From contig NC_020453.1 of NCBI RefSeq assembly GCF_000344805.1, positions 1,860,001 through 1,924,000 on the forward strand: DNA of 64,000 bases, read 5' to 3'. Origin of the DNA: Bradyrhizobium oligotrophicum S58. GTDB taxonomy: Bacteria > Pseudomonadota > Alphaproteobacteria > Rhizobiales > Xanthobacteraceae. Positions 44,310 to 52,687 of the stretch are shown here, in pieces (position 1 is the stretch's first letter; each line of letters begins with the position of its first letter). The position numbers and the translations under genes were made by a program. A model generated the notes under the pieces. That model made no database searches. It had not been told where the DNA came from and was given only the letters and a program-made list of their open reading frames with translations.

Positions 44310-46262
44310 TCAAGGTGGCGGCAGGAAAATGTCCTCCAGCAAATCGAATGCCTCGACTAAACGTTGATAGTCGACCTCGGGCATATCCTTTGCGTGCGCG
44401 TCTATCCTATAGTTATTGACGGCGTTTAAGGCGTCTGAAATCTGGGTAGATCGATCGTGCTGACTACGTCGTACAAACTTTAGCAGCTCAATTAGATATA
44501 GCGGGCTGTTGTTCCTTGAAAAGGCTTGCCGTCTATTTAGCGAACCAAGTTTGATTTGCCTGTCTTCTGAGAGGCATGCCTCCACACTTTTTGTCCATTC
44601 GCTAGGCTCTAGCTTCTCAGCCCAACGGTAGAGCCAGCTTCTGATCTCTTGCTCGAGGTTGTTTCGACGTTTACTTATATACGCCCATTTCTGCTCACGA
44701 GTCGCAGAGTTTGCATGGTTTAGACTCTTTCGAACGGTGTCAGCAACGGCGTCGAATGCAAATTCATAGTCGTCTTGGCGTCGAATAACCAGTCCGTAGC
44801 CGATCAGATGTTCGACGTATTCGGGGGAGTATCCCACCATTTCCTTGAAGGTGGAGACCTCGCCGCGCGCGAGGTATTCAAGCATTGCATACTCGTCCGG
44901 GTAAAACGCATTCAGATTGCTCAGAATCTCCTTCATATAATTCTGAAGGTCTGAGCCGGCTTCTTGCTCGGCCTCATTGCATGCAACGATCGAAACCGTT
45001 CGTGGTCGGCTTGTTGGTGTCCTCTTGTGGATTTGGCTGCATAATTGGCGTGTAAAAAAGGGATGACCTCCAAATCGCTGATAAATATGCGAGAGAACGC
45101 TCGCATCAAAATCCAATCCCATAAAGTAGCCGAGTCGCGTTATCATTTCCCTCGTGTCTGCTTGAGTGAGCATGGGAATAAACGTCTTTGGTGCGAACAG
45201 GTAGACCGGGTTTGCTATTCCATTGAGCTTGGGCAATTCGAATAGGTGCGGGTTGGTGCCGACGAAGCAAAATGTCATCTTTCTTTTTTTTGCGTTCTGG
45301 AAGAACGATCTGGCTATTTGCCAAAAAAGCAACGCATCTTCTTCCGTTCGCCAATGCGCGGACGCGGCTGTCTTCGGTGAGATATTTTCTATCTCATCAA
45401 AAATGAGAAGTACGTCGTTTCCCGCAGCATTCAGCGCGTCATTCAGGTGGCGTTGGAACCCTGCAGAGATTTGGTCGGGTGTGTTGCCCAACGAGATATT
45501 TATCTTCTTGAGGTTGAGCTGCTGGCGTACGTCTGCCACAATTTGTTCGAGCAGTGCTCCATAGCGCTTTGCATGAACCGCTGGGTCCTGGCAATCGATC
45601 ACGATGGTCTGGCAACTAGATGCTCCCGATCGCCTTTGAATGGCGTAGATCGTTGAAGTCTTGCCGCTCTTTCTTAAGCCAAAGAGCGCGCTGTTTTGTC
45701 CAGACTTGTGTAAATCGATCACATTGTCGACGATAGCCTTTCGTCCGAAGAAAAAATACTCGTGCTTGAGCGGGGATTGATATCCGAATAAATCTCGGAT
45801 GAGATAGTTTCGCCGAATTGCGTTGAATAGAAAGTCGTCAGTTGCGGAATGAAAATCGTCGTAACGGTATGGGATGACGACGGGGTATTCGATGTCTTGA
45901 AGGAGATAGTGCCTAATGCTGTTCTCTATGTCGCGGTCACGGCTGATGAGAAATCGGAAAGAGCGGTCGACCCGGACATCATCAAACTGGTCGCACGTTA
46001 GGTCAAACGCGCGTAACGTTCGGGCTTCAAAGGTCTCGTAATCGGCGAACAGAACCACAATCTCACGTTCCACATTCAACGCGGCGGAGACGCCCTGGGC
46101 GGGTCTCATGAGGAAGGCTCGGTAGTTGCTATTTCCGACCTGCGTCGGCGCGGCGGCACGTGTGATGTAAAAGTGGCCCGCCAGTCTCATTATGATCTGG
46201 CGTTCTGCTAGGGTGAATGCGCTCAGTTCAAAGTTGGAATTGACGCCCGGATAGGTGGGCAT
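44310..46262 (-). CDS. AAA/STAND-like ATPase, single AT-rich gene (possible phage-defence moron)
   Basis: 650 residues. The N-terminal 180 residues are of unknown type. A P-loop FGLRKSGKTSTIYAI (Walker A at about 194-203), Walker B VLLIFDEIENIS (about 284-295), a sensor-like FCFVGTNPHLFE and a winged-helix-like region (ALEYLARGEVSTFKEMVGYSPEYVEHLI pattern, about 460-490) make an Orc/STAND-type ATPase. The end NAVNNYRIDAHAK resembles a HEPN-like R-x-x-x-H site, but weakly. It is opposite in strand and clearly AT-richer than the phage genes on both sides, so it was acquired separately. Such ATPases often sense infection; that role here is inference. Confidence 0.75.
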   Translation of the reverse strand: MPTYPGVNSNFELSAFTLAERQIIMRLAGHFYITRAAAPTQVGNSNYRAFLMRPAQGVSAALNVEREIVVLFADYETFEARTLRAFDLTCDQFDDVRVDRSFRFLISRDRDIENSIRHYLLQDIEYPVVIPYRYDDFHSATDDFLFNAIRRNYLIRDLFGYQSPLKHEYFFFGRKAIVDNVIDLHKSGQNSALFGLRKSGKTSTIYAIQRRSGASSCQTIVIDCQDPAVHAKRYGALLEQIVADVRQQLNLKKINISLGNTPDQISAGFQRHLNDALNAAGNDVLLIFDEIENISPKTAASAHWRTEEDALLFWQIARSFFQNAKKRKMTFCFVGTNPHLFELPKLNGIANPVYLFAPKTFIPMLTQADTREMITRLGYFMGLDFDASVLSHIYQRFGGHPFFTRQLCSQIHKRTPTSRPRTVSIVACNEAEQEAGSDLQNYMKEILSNLNAFYPDEYAMLEYLARGEVSTFKEMVGYSPEYVEHLIGYGLVIRRQDDYEFAFDAVADTVRKSLNHANSATREQKWAYISKRRNNLEQEIRSWLYRWAEKLEPSEWTKSVEACLSEDRQIKLGSLNRRQAFSRNNSPLYLIELLKFVRRSQHDRSTQISDALNAVNNYRIDAHAKDMPEVDYQRLVEAFDLLEDIFLPPP

Positions 46263-46650
46263 TTGACGCGCCTCCCCAAAACTTCACTATTATACCACTA
46301 TATGTTGTGATATTGAAGCAATGAAACTCCGGCGGCAAGAGCGGAGATTGGTAGTCAACAGCTCCAACTATTCGGACTCCCTTGGTTGGGGAGGCGTGGC
46401 CGATGTCCGCTGGGGGGGGCTGAATTTAGACGCCGGTGACTCAGTCGCAAAGGCCGGCCTTGGGTCATTCGCTGCCTCCTTCAGCCATTGGCAAGTCCGG
46501 CGACGTCCGCGTTGCTCTGAAGGTAGGGGTAGGTCAGCGAACGAGGGTCTCATAGTAAACACGCTCCTGAGGGTCCGGTGGCGCCCGATCTGTATGCGCT
46601 GAGAAGAGAAGCCCGCTGAGGCGGGCTCTCAAGTACCTTGTGGAGTAGGA
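46263..46650. other. AT-richer spacer between the ATPase gene and a small membrane-protein gene
   Basis: Holds the probable promoter of the leftward ATPase gene (AT-rich stretch about 46275-46320) and the terminator at 46610-46627. A short rightward frame (46321-46602) has no support as a gene. Confidence 0.5.
46610..46627 (-). terminator. Intrinsic terminator after the small membrane-protein gene
   Basis: Minus-strand hairpin AGCCCGC-CTCA-GCGGGCT followed by TCTCTTCTC, 23 nt after the stop of the gene at 46651-47049. A perfect 7-bp GC stem with a T-rich tail. Confidence 0.65.
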
Positions 46651-47049
46651 TCAGCCGTCTTCATCGGTCGCGGCCGCTACGGCGGACTGGACCTCAATAC
46701 TGCTCGGCAGGCCGTCGAAAGTAAGCCTCCCGGCCTCGGTTGGCCCGGGCGCATCGAGCCACAAGTGCGGGATGGGCGCAGCATTTTCAAAGGCAATCGC
46801 CTTTGACGTAGAAGTGCCTTTCACGGCCGAAATCACCGGCGCTTCATAAGTGAGGGCGGACGCTCCCATCAACACGGCGCAGACCAGGGCAATAAGCTGT
46901 GTAAGGTGGAGAAGCCTCGACCGGCTCCCCTCTCTCGCATAGTGGCGTAGTGCGGTGGCGCAAATCTGACTGTCTGTCGGCCCCAGCAACGTCTCTTCAG
47001 AACTACTAAGCGCAATGGCCAAGGCCAGTGCGTCGCCCTTGCTAGTCAC
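46651..47049 (-). CDS. Small single-pass membrane protein of unknown function
   Basis: 132 residues. A soluble Ser-rich N-terminus, one membrane helix LLHLTQLIALVCAVLMGASAL (about 45-65), and a C-terminal domain (WLDAPGPTEAGRLTFDGLPSS) probably outside the membrane. It is followed by an intrinsic terminator, which supports it as a real gene. No family recognised. Confidence 0.55.
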   Translation of the reverse strand: MTSKGDALALAIALSSSEETLLGPTDSQICATALRHYAREGSRSRLLHLTQLIALVCAVLMGASALTYEAPVISAVKGTSTSKAIAFENAAPIPHLWLDAPGPTEAGRLTFDGLPSSIEVQSAVAAATDEDG

Positions 47050-47251
47050 TTTAGATCGTCTCCTTGAGCCGACTTTCGGTCGGCGTGCCCACGGTGGCCA
47101 ATGCCCCAGATGATTGTCGAAGTATAATAATACCGTGATGTATTTCCGTCGAACGACTGCCCGTCAATTAGAAACCCACGGAATTGGTTGGGAAGGTTAT
47201 GGAAACGTGTCGGCGCAACTCGGGTGCCTCACAGTGCAGCCCACGTGAGGG

Positions 47252-47734
47252 TCAACGAGGGGTGGAATGCAGCCGCGGCTGTTCGGGTTGCCTTCCAGTC
47301 TCCGCTGCACCACTCGAACGCAGGTTGGCCGCACGCAGAACCTTGCGACCATAGGCAGTGCAGACCGGCCGCCCATAGACGCCGCGCTGGTAGAGGCTGA
47401 TGCCGGCGCACCCAACGCCGCCACGACTGATAGCGATCCTTAGATAGCGAAGCCCCGCGCGCAGGCCGGTGCTGCAATCGTACAGATCCCCTGTGACGCC
47501 AACGGACCGCGCGGTGGCCGGCTTGACCTGCATGATCCCGCGCTCACCGGCGCGGCCAGTGAGGCGGCAGTTATAGTTGCTCTCCACGCGGATGACAGCA
47601 TGCACGAGGCTGGGCGCGAGCCCGTGCTGGTCTGCGGCGGAATTGATCAACTCGTGCAGTCCAGACCCGGCGAATGCAGGCATGGTGGTGGCGATCACGC
47701 TCGCGGCAGCGAGCGCGCTGATAAGGCGCTTCAT
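47252..47734 (-). CDS. Exported lytic transglycosylase (SLT domain)
   Basis: 160 residues from the ATG at 47734, with GGAGAAC upstream. The signal peptide is LISALAAASVIATTMPAFA (about 4-22). The SLT fold has VHAVIRVESNYNCRLTGRAGERGIMQVKPATA, where the Glu of VESNYN is the catalytic residue and GIMQVKP the substrate-groove motif. It cleaves peptidoglycan glycan strands in the periplasm. It sits in an early leftward cluster rather than a lysis cassette, so it may act at DNA entry, assembly or lysis; the sequence does not decide. Confidence 0.85.
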   Translation of the reverse strand: MKRLISALAAASVIATTMPAFAGSGLHELINSAADQHGLAPSLVHAVIRVESNYNCRLTGRAGERGIMQVKPATARSVGVTGDLYDCSTGLRAGLRYLRIAISRGGVGCAGISLYQRGVYGRPVCTAYGRKVLRAANLRSSGAAETGRQPEQPRLHSTPR

Positions 47735-47745
47735 TCCCAGTTCTC

Positions 47746-48093
47746 CTAAGCCGCGATCTCTTCGCAAGCGAAGCGACGGGCCTCGTCGCGGCGACGCTGA
47801 TTTTGCTTGTGCGTCACCATTTCCAGATGATCCGGGTTCACGCAGCGGCGTGTCCGGCAGCGATGATCGAGTTGCTTGCGGGGAGGGATGGGACCATGCT
47901 CGATGACGTACATCACGATATGGACGGCCATGGTGCCGCCATCGAGACACATCCTCGGATAGTCTTTTCCCCGCCCGTTGCTCCCCGACGTAGGCCCCGT
48001 CCAGATGTGGCAGGGTGTATCGAGCACCGTCCCTTGAACGACCTCGAGGCGAGACATCACCTTGTCTCGGATGCGTTCGCGGCGCGTGCTCAT
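47746..48093 (-). CDS. HNH endonuclease
   Basis: 115 residues from the ATG at 48093. The HNH core has CHIWTGPTSGSNGRGKDYPRM, AVHIVMYVIEHGPIP, LDHRCRTRRCVNPDHLEMVTHKQN (His-Asn-His with zinc-binding Cys). Such small HNH proteins cut DNA and in phages assist packaging or act as homing-type nucleases. Its start overlaps the previous gene's stop by 4 nt. It is far from the terminase genes here. Confidence 0.88.
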   Translation of the reverse strand: MSTRRERIRDKVMSRLEVVQGTVLDTPCHIWTGPTSGSNGRGKDYPRMCLDGGTMAVHIVMYVIEHGPIPPRKQLDHRCRTRRCVNPDHLEMVTHKQNQRRRDEARRFACEEIAA

Positions 48094-48317
48094 TTGGATA
48101 ACCCCAAATGCGCCTCCTGCCGCGCCTGCCGTTGCTTGAACACCTGAATGTGGTAGGCGCGATTGCCCGGCGTATCGGCCGTCGCGTGGTTGACGCGCGA
48201 GAGCGCCATGCGGGGCAGGCCGTCTTCGGTCCACGTATGGAGCAGTTCGGTGAAGGGATGGCCGTTAACGGCCAGCCGTGGAACGATCTTCACGTCTACG
48301 TTGGTGAGCACGCGCAT
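48090..48317 (-). CDS. Small phage protein of unknown function
   Basis: 75 residues, beginning MRVLTNVDVKIVPRLAVNGHP and containing HTWTEDGLPRMALSRVNHA. No family recognised. Its stop overlaps the HNH start by 4 nt and the upstream gene ends 2 nt before its ATG, so it is part of a tight leftward cluster. Confidence 0.6.
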   Translation of the reverse strand: MRVLTNVDVKIVPRLAVNGHPFTELLHTWTEDGLPRMALSRVNHATADTPGNRAYHIQVFKQRQARQEAHLGLSK

Positions 48318-48319
48318 GA

Positions 48320-48559
48320 TCAGGCGGCTTCCCGATTGCTGGTGACGCCCAGGGCGGCCAGCTTCTCGTCCACGACCGCGATCTGCTGCTCGAAGACCAG
48401 CCTCATGTCGGGCAGCATGCGCTCCGTAAGATCGGGCCGAATGTCGTTGCTCTCGATCCTGACGCGGGGGCGGGAGCCACGCGTAACGGAGGCGAGGCTG
48501 GACAGGTAGGCGCGTTCCTTGATCAGCTCCGCGACGGCGGCGAAGTCACTCAGTTTCAT
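48320..48559 (-). CDS. Small phage protein of unknown function
   Basis: 79 residues from the ATG at 48559 (GAGGGTGG upstream; a GTG/ATG 15 nt earlier is possible). MKLSDFAAVAELIKERAYL and MRLVFEQQIAVVDEKLAALGV suggest a small helical, perhaps coiled-coil, protein. It is packed within the leftward cluster. Confidence 0.6.
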   Translation of the reverse strand: MKLSDFAAVAELIKERAYLSSLASVTRGSRPRVRIESNDIRPDLTERMLPDMRLVFEQQIAVVDEKLAALGVTSNREAA

Positions 48560-48570
48560 CGGTGCCACCC

Positions 48571-48981
48571 TCAACCGAACAAGACGTTCTGATCGGCGTG
48601 GACAGCGGGAGCACGCTTGATGCGGCTGACTCCCCGCGTGGCGGACTTGGAGGGCTTCAGACCTGGCTCGACGGCGGGCAGAGCCACCTCGGTCTCGCGA
48701 TCCTTGTGGCGCAGAAGGTGAGCTGCCATGCCGCTGGCGTTCGGACGGCGATCCTTGGTCTTGACCAGCACACCGGACTTGACCAGCTCCGTGCAGCGGG
48801 GGTGGATCGCGAAGGGCGTCTCGCGCAATCGATCGGCGATCTCATCAGCGGTCATCCTATAGCCGGAGAGCATCAGGTTCTCGATCGAGGCGCGTAGCAT
48901 CTTGGCGCGCCCGGCGATCTTCTTCCCGGCATCCTTGGATGCCCCGCCGCCCTTCGATCCAGGCGTAGTCGGATAGGTCAT
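48571..48981 (-). CDS. Winged-helix-type phage DNA-binding protein
   Basis: 136 residues from the ATG at 48981, which has GGGAGAA about 9 nt upstream. RASIENLMLSGYRMTADEIADRLRETPFAIHPRCTELVKSGVLVKTKDR is a winged-helix pattern used to discriminate promoter states in phage early regions. It is the first leftward gene from the operator-rich region 48982-49430 and may regulate that divergent promoter (inference). Confidence 0.68.
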   Translation of the reverse strand: MTYPTTPGSKGGGASKDAGKKIAGRAKMLRASIENLMLSGYRMTADEIADRLRETPFAIHPRCTELVKSGVLVKTKDRRPNASGMAAHLLRHKDRETEVALPAVEPGLKPSKSATRGVSRIKRAPAVHADQNVLFG

Positions 48982-49430
48982 AGGCAAAGTTCTCCCGTTC
49001 GCGCAGAAGGCGCGCTTCCAGACCAGCGATGTTTGGGTGGTGTCCCTACCTGCCACCGAGTCGGCGGCTTCCACTGCCAAGACGTATATCCGTTATATCC
49101 GTCAGGAAAGAACTTTGTGATGGATGTAGCAACGTCAAGCCGTGGATAAAACGGGGGAGGGCGTTCCGGGTGACCTTCAAAAGGTCCGTTATAGGAAATG
49201 CCAAAAGTCGCAAATTATAGGAATAGGTTTCGCGGAAAACCTCGGGGGTTTCCGGCGAAACCTTCCGCTATAGGGGTCGCAGAAAAGGGGTTTTTGAGGT
49301 TTCGGGTTCATGATGTAAGAATCTAGTATTCTTGTAACTTACTTATATCCGTTGAAGTCTCAATAAGGGTGGAGTTATAACGTAGAAACCCGAAACCCCG
49401 GAAACCCCTCCGCGACGGACATAAGAACGG
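48982..49430. promoter_or_regulatory. Repeat-rich divergent control region, possible origin
   Basis: Operator half-sites TATCCGT lie at 49087-49093, 49096-49102 (tandem, 9-nt period as at 35516) and 49346-49352. TATAGG recurs at 49190, 49216 and 49269 (spacing 26 and 53). A 22-bp imperfect inverted repeat joins 49287-49308 with 49387-49408 (arms GGGGTTTTTGAGGTTTCGGG and its complement, three mismatches). GCGACGGACATAA lies just before the rightward gene at 49431. The region separates two divergent gene groups, so it is a bidirectional promoter under the phage repressor, and the iterated repeats would also suit a replication origin. Confidence 0.6.
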
Positions 49431-50291
49431 ATGAAATTGAAGGACGAGACGGCGCTGTGGGTGACCGCGATGGGCGGCATGGCGTTGCCAGCGGAGGGGA
49501 TGACGTTGAGCGCCTTCGGCGCGGCCCTGCGGGTCTCACCAGATCGGGCCGAGAAGGCAGCTCGGTATCTGCACCGCAAACGGCTGGTCTTCGTCTCGAG
49601 GCGGCTCGGCCATGTCCGCGTCCTGCCGGTGTCGGCCAAGCGGCTCCGTGGTCGGCCGAGCGGCGTGATCCCGGTGGGACCGAAGCTCGACCTCCGGCTT
49701 GTCGGGCTCCTCACCGAAGCGCATCCGATCTTCCTGTCGGTGAAGGAGATGCGCCGGGACATGCCGAGCGACTGGAGGGATCGCCCCGAGCTGCGTGCCG
49801 AGCTGTCGGACGGCATCGCGGGACAGAGCGATCGGATCATGAAGCTCTGCCGTCGCTTCTTGGCCGTCCACGGGACGCACCTAGCGGGGCTCCGTGAGGC
49901 GCTGTGGCTCGATCAGGCGGACATCATGCCCCTGATCGCGCAACGGCACCCAGCGCTCGCCCTGGGCGGCCCTGATGCCCTTCCGGCTCCCGTGGTGGAC
50001 AGCCAGGCCAAGCGGGTCTCGAAGAACCTGAGCCATCAAGATCGCGTCCTGGCGTATGTCCGCGGAGCGGGGAAGAATGGCATCACGGTTTCCGACATCA
50101 GCTTCAACTTCGGCAACCGGCTGAAGCGCCCGGTGCTGAACGACATCGTGGCGACCCTGGAGAGCGTCGGGCAGGTGATCGTGGTCGAGTGTCGCACGGC
50201 ATCGCGCGGTCGCATGGGCGTCCGCCTGTTCGATCCGGCGCACGGGGAGCCCGTGGTGCTGCCGAACGGTCGGCTGGTCGCGGTCGAGTGA
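49431..50291 (+). CDS. Phage protein with two helix-turn-helix-like regions, possible replication or regulatory protein
   Basis: 286 residues. The N-terminal part (EGMTLSAFGAALRVSPDRAEKAARYLHRKRLVFVSRRLG) and the C-terminal part (HQDRVLAYVRGAGKNGITVSDI, then VLNDIVATLESVGQVIVVECRT) each look like winged helix DNA-binding domains. It starts directly to the right of the repeat-rich control region, a position used by replication initiators and late regulators. No named family is recognised. Confidence 0.62.
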   Translation: MKLKDETALWVTAMGGMALPAEGMTLSAFGAALRVSPDRAEKAARYLHRKRLVFVSRRLGHVRVLPVSAKRLRGRPSGVIPVGPKLDLRLVGLLTEAHPIFLSVKEMRRDMPSDWRDRPELRAELSDGIAGQSDRIMKLCRRFLAVHGTHLAGLREALWLDQADIMPLIAQRHPALALGGPDALPAPVVDSQAKRVSKNLSHQDRVLAYVRGAGKNGITVSDISFNFGNRLKRPVLNDIVATLESVGQVIVVECRTASRGRMGVRLFDPAHGEPVVLPNGRLVAVE

Positions 50292-50313
50292 AATCTCTCT
50301 CCGATTGTGATGC

Positions 50314-51300
50314 CTATCGCTTTGTCAGCGAGATAAGGCTGGATGGATCAAATTCCCAATAGCTAGTCTCGTCAGTCTGCATGATGTCATAATAAGATCG
50401 GTCTCCAATTAGAACCGGATACATCCACCATGCTGGAGGGCCCAGACAGGACGCGACGAGATAGGTTTCGTCAGGGCGGTCGGTCCTCTCCTTTACCAGC
50501 GGCAGATATGTATCCGTGATGAGGTTGATATTCGTGATCTGAATGTCGTTCTGCTCCAGTACTAAGATGGTTTTCGCGCCTTCATTGGCCTTCCAGGCGG
50601 CCAGTTTGGGGAACTTCTTATCGATGGCGACTTGCATGCGCGCCGCGCGACGCTTCTCCATGTCGTCTACCAAATGTCTAATCTCGAAGTATTTGCCCGG
50701 GAATATGGGTGGCTCGTACCGGATCAATACTACATCACATGGTACGCCGGTCGGTTTCGTAGGACCCGCGATATTCCCACTATGATCGGGAAATGTTGGT
50801 TTCGGGATGGTCGGCGCGGTCTCTTTCACCCAAGTGACAATAGACTGTTGAACACGCGCCAGCTCAGCGGGTTTGAGACCATCGAGCGTATTGATCGGCA
50901 TGTTCAATTGAAAAAGGGCGTCGGTTCCGAGGGAGTCCTTTAGCGCATTTGATATTGGCGCAAATAGCGTCTCGGTCTGGGCTTCCATGCGTATATGGCC
51001 GTCGAAAGGCTCGACGACAGTATGTTCGAGGGCATATAACTGATCGCCCAGCGTGAATGCTAGATCGACGGGATGCTTGTGATTTTCCGTTTCAGGCCAG
51101 CGAAGATTGTCACGCGTGCGACCTTCGCGCTCTTCGAGACGTTTGACCATCGCGTCGCAAACTTCGCCTTCGTAGCGAGTAAGCAAAGGACTCGGTTTAC
51201 GAGGTTTCTCCAATTGCGATCGAAGCATCGCAGCGAGGGTGTTCGACTCGCTAATTGTCAATTTCTCAAGTTGATCCACAATTTTCGATAGATCTCGCAT
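50314..51300 (-). CDS. Unrecognised AT-richer protein with a nuclease-like motif
   Basis: 328 residues from the ATG at 51300 (AGAAGGA upstream). HPVDLAFTLGDQLYALEHTVVEPFDG resembles the strand pair of restriction-like folds, with D and E but Thr or His where K is expected, so catalysis is uncertain. KTILVLEQNDIQITN continues the pattern. The gene is a single leftward insertion between rightward phage genes and is AT-richer than both, like the other cargo genes. A defence or moron role is inference. Confidence 0.6.
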   Translation of the reverse strand: MRDLSKIVDQLEKLTISESNTLAAMLRSQLEKPRKPSPLLTRYEGEVCDAMVKRLEEREGRTRDNLRWPETENHKHPVDLAFTLGDQLYALEHTVVEPFDGHIRMEAQTETLFAPISNALKDSLGTDALFQLNMPINTLDGLKPAELARVQQSIVTWVKETAPTIPKPTFPDHSGNIAGPTKPTGVPCDVVLIRYEPPIFPGKYFEIRHLVDDMEKRRAARMQVAIDKKFPKLAAWKANEGAKTILVLEQNDIQITNINLITDTYLPLVKERTDRPDETYLVASCLGPPAWWMYPVLIGDRSYYDIMQTDETSYWEFDPSSLISLTKR

Positions 51301-51434
51301 CGGCCAATAATTCCTTCTCCCAAAATCCGCAGTGATTTCCAACGATAGCGCACGGTTAGGTAGTTGTCAGGTCAAGTGTGGACGGTTGCCGGATTGATCT
51401 CGTCCGGTCCGATGATCTGCGCGATGCTCGGGCG

Positions 51435-51812
51435 ATGGAAACCCGTATCGTCAACAGCATCCCCGAGTGGCGCTATCAGGCAGCCGTCATTGCCCGCCTC
51501 CACGACCTGGAGGACCGTGGCTTGCCCTTCACATGCGCCGGTGACATGAACCGCGCGAAGCGCGGCCGTCGCGAACGTATGGAGGCCAAGGTCACCGGCA
51601 TGACCGCCGGTGAGGCCGACGTGCGGGTCTACATGTTCGGCGGCCGTCTGCTGTCGTTCGAGCTGAAGACACCCACCGGCTCGCGCTCGAAGGCGCAGAA
51701 GGATCGGCACAAGAAGCTGATCGCGCTCGGCTTCACTATCGTCACGCTGAAGGCTGACACCCCTGAAGAGATGGCCGACACGGTCGAGCAGATCGTGCGG
51801 GACCACATCTGA
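51435..51812 (+). CDS. VRR-NUC domain nuclease
   Basis: 125 residues from the ATG at 51435. EWRYQAAVIARLHDLEDRG, then GEADVRVYMFGGRLLSFELKTPTGSRSKAQKDRHKKLIALGF contains the D and E-x-K of the VRR-NUC (PD-(D/E)XK) family, with QKDRHKKL after the core as usual. Phage stand-alone VRR-NUC proteins are Holliday-junction-type or DNA-branch nucleases. The stop overlaps the next gene (TGATG). Confidence 0.88.
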   Translation: METRIVNSIPEWRYQAAVIARLHDLEDRGLPFTCAGDMNRAKRGRRERMEAKVTGMTAGEADVRVYMFGGRLLSFELKTPTGSRSKAQKDRHKKLIALGFTIVTLKADTPEEMADTVEQIVRDHI

Positions 51813-52462
51813 TGCAGCTCACACTGAAGCTCGACGACGCGGAGTGGCGCAAGCGCATCGAGCAGTTGCGCACGAGCAGCGTCAACACGGCAACGGCGAA
51901 GGCCCTCACGTTCACCGCGAAGGACGCCCAGGCTGCCTTGAAGGCCGAAGTGCCCGGCCTCTTCGTGCTTCGCCGCAACTGGATTCTCACGGGCATCCGC
52001 ATCCGGCCTGCCAACGGCAATAAGCTCACCGCCGTCGTCGGCTCGATCGACAAGTACATAGAGCGCCATGTTGTCGGCGCTGGCGCGGACAAGCACCCCG
52101 ACAACAAGCTGTTGATCCGCAGCAGGCGAGACCCATCAACCGGACGACTCGCCACCGGCGGCATTCTGATCAAGCCCTATGGCTCGATCGCGAGCGCGCC
52201 GATCCATACGGTGGTGCGCCGCCAGTTGAAGCGCATGGATGGGCAGAAGAGGAAAACGTTTCAGGTGAAAGGCAAGGACGGGAAAGTGTTCATCGTCCGC
52301 CGCAAGGGGAGCGCAAAGAAGCCGCTCCAGACCCTGGCCGTGCTCCAGAACGAAGCGAAGGTCGCGAAGGTGTGGGACTTCAGGGGCACCGTGTCCGGCG
52401 TTGTCCAGGCACGCTTCCCGCGTCACTTCTTCCGCGCAATCCTCGGCGCATCGAAGCGCTAG
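51812..52462 (+). CDS. Phage protein, possibly of tail-completion (minor tail) type
   Basis: 216 residues: KALTFTAKDAQAALKAEVPGLFVLRRNWIL, IRPANGNKLTAVVGSIDKYIERHVVG and a basic C-terminal half ending RFPRHFFRAIL. The helix with a conserved FVLRRNW followed by strands recalls lambda Z-type tail proteins, but the match is weak. It is coupled to the VRR-NUC gene by a TGATG overlap, which is unusual for a structural gene. Confidence 0.5.
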   Translation: MQLTLKLDDAEWRKRIEQLRTSSVNTATAKALTFTAKDAQAALKAEVPGLFVLRRNWILTGIRIRPANGNKLTAVVGSIDKYIERHVVGAGADKHPDNKLLIRSRRDPSTGRLATGGILIKPYGSIASAPIHTVVRRQLKRMDGQKRKTFQVKGKDGKVFIVRRKGSAKKPLQTLAVLQNEAKVAKVWDFRGTVSGVVQARFPRHFFRAILGASKR

Positions 52463-52687
52463 CGACGGGAGCTGGCAAGGCTCTTCAGAGGAAGAAGTCA
52501 AAACCACACCAAACATCGGATCGGCGCAAGCCGTGTCCGACCTTTGGCTTCATCCAAAAGTAGGCGAAGGCCTGGCCAATCCGTAGGAGCGATTTTGCCC
52601 AACAGGTTGTCGGCCCTGCCGAGTGCCTTCGAAAACATTGTGCCGTCCCCACAACAAAGGTTAAGATTGCCGAAGTGGGTGGGAAGC

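Noticed and set aside
46321..46602. A rightward 93-residue frame after the AAA ATPase gene
   Set aside because: Its composition is random-looking and it lies opposite a likely promoter and terminator.
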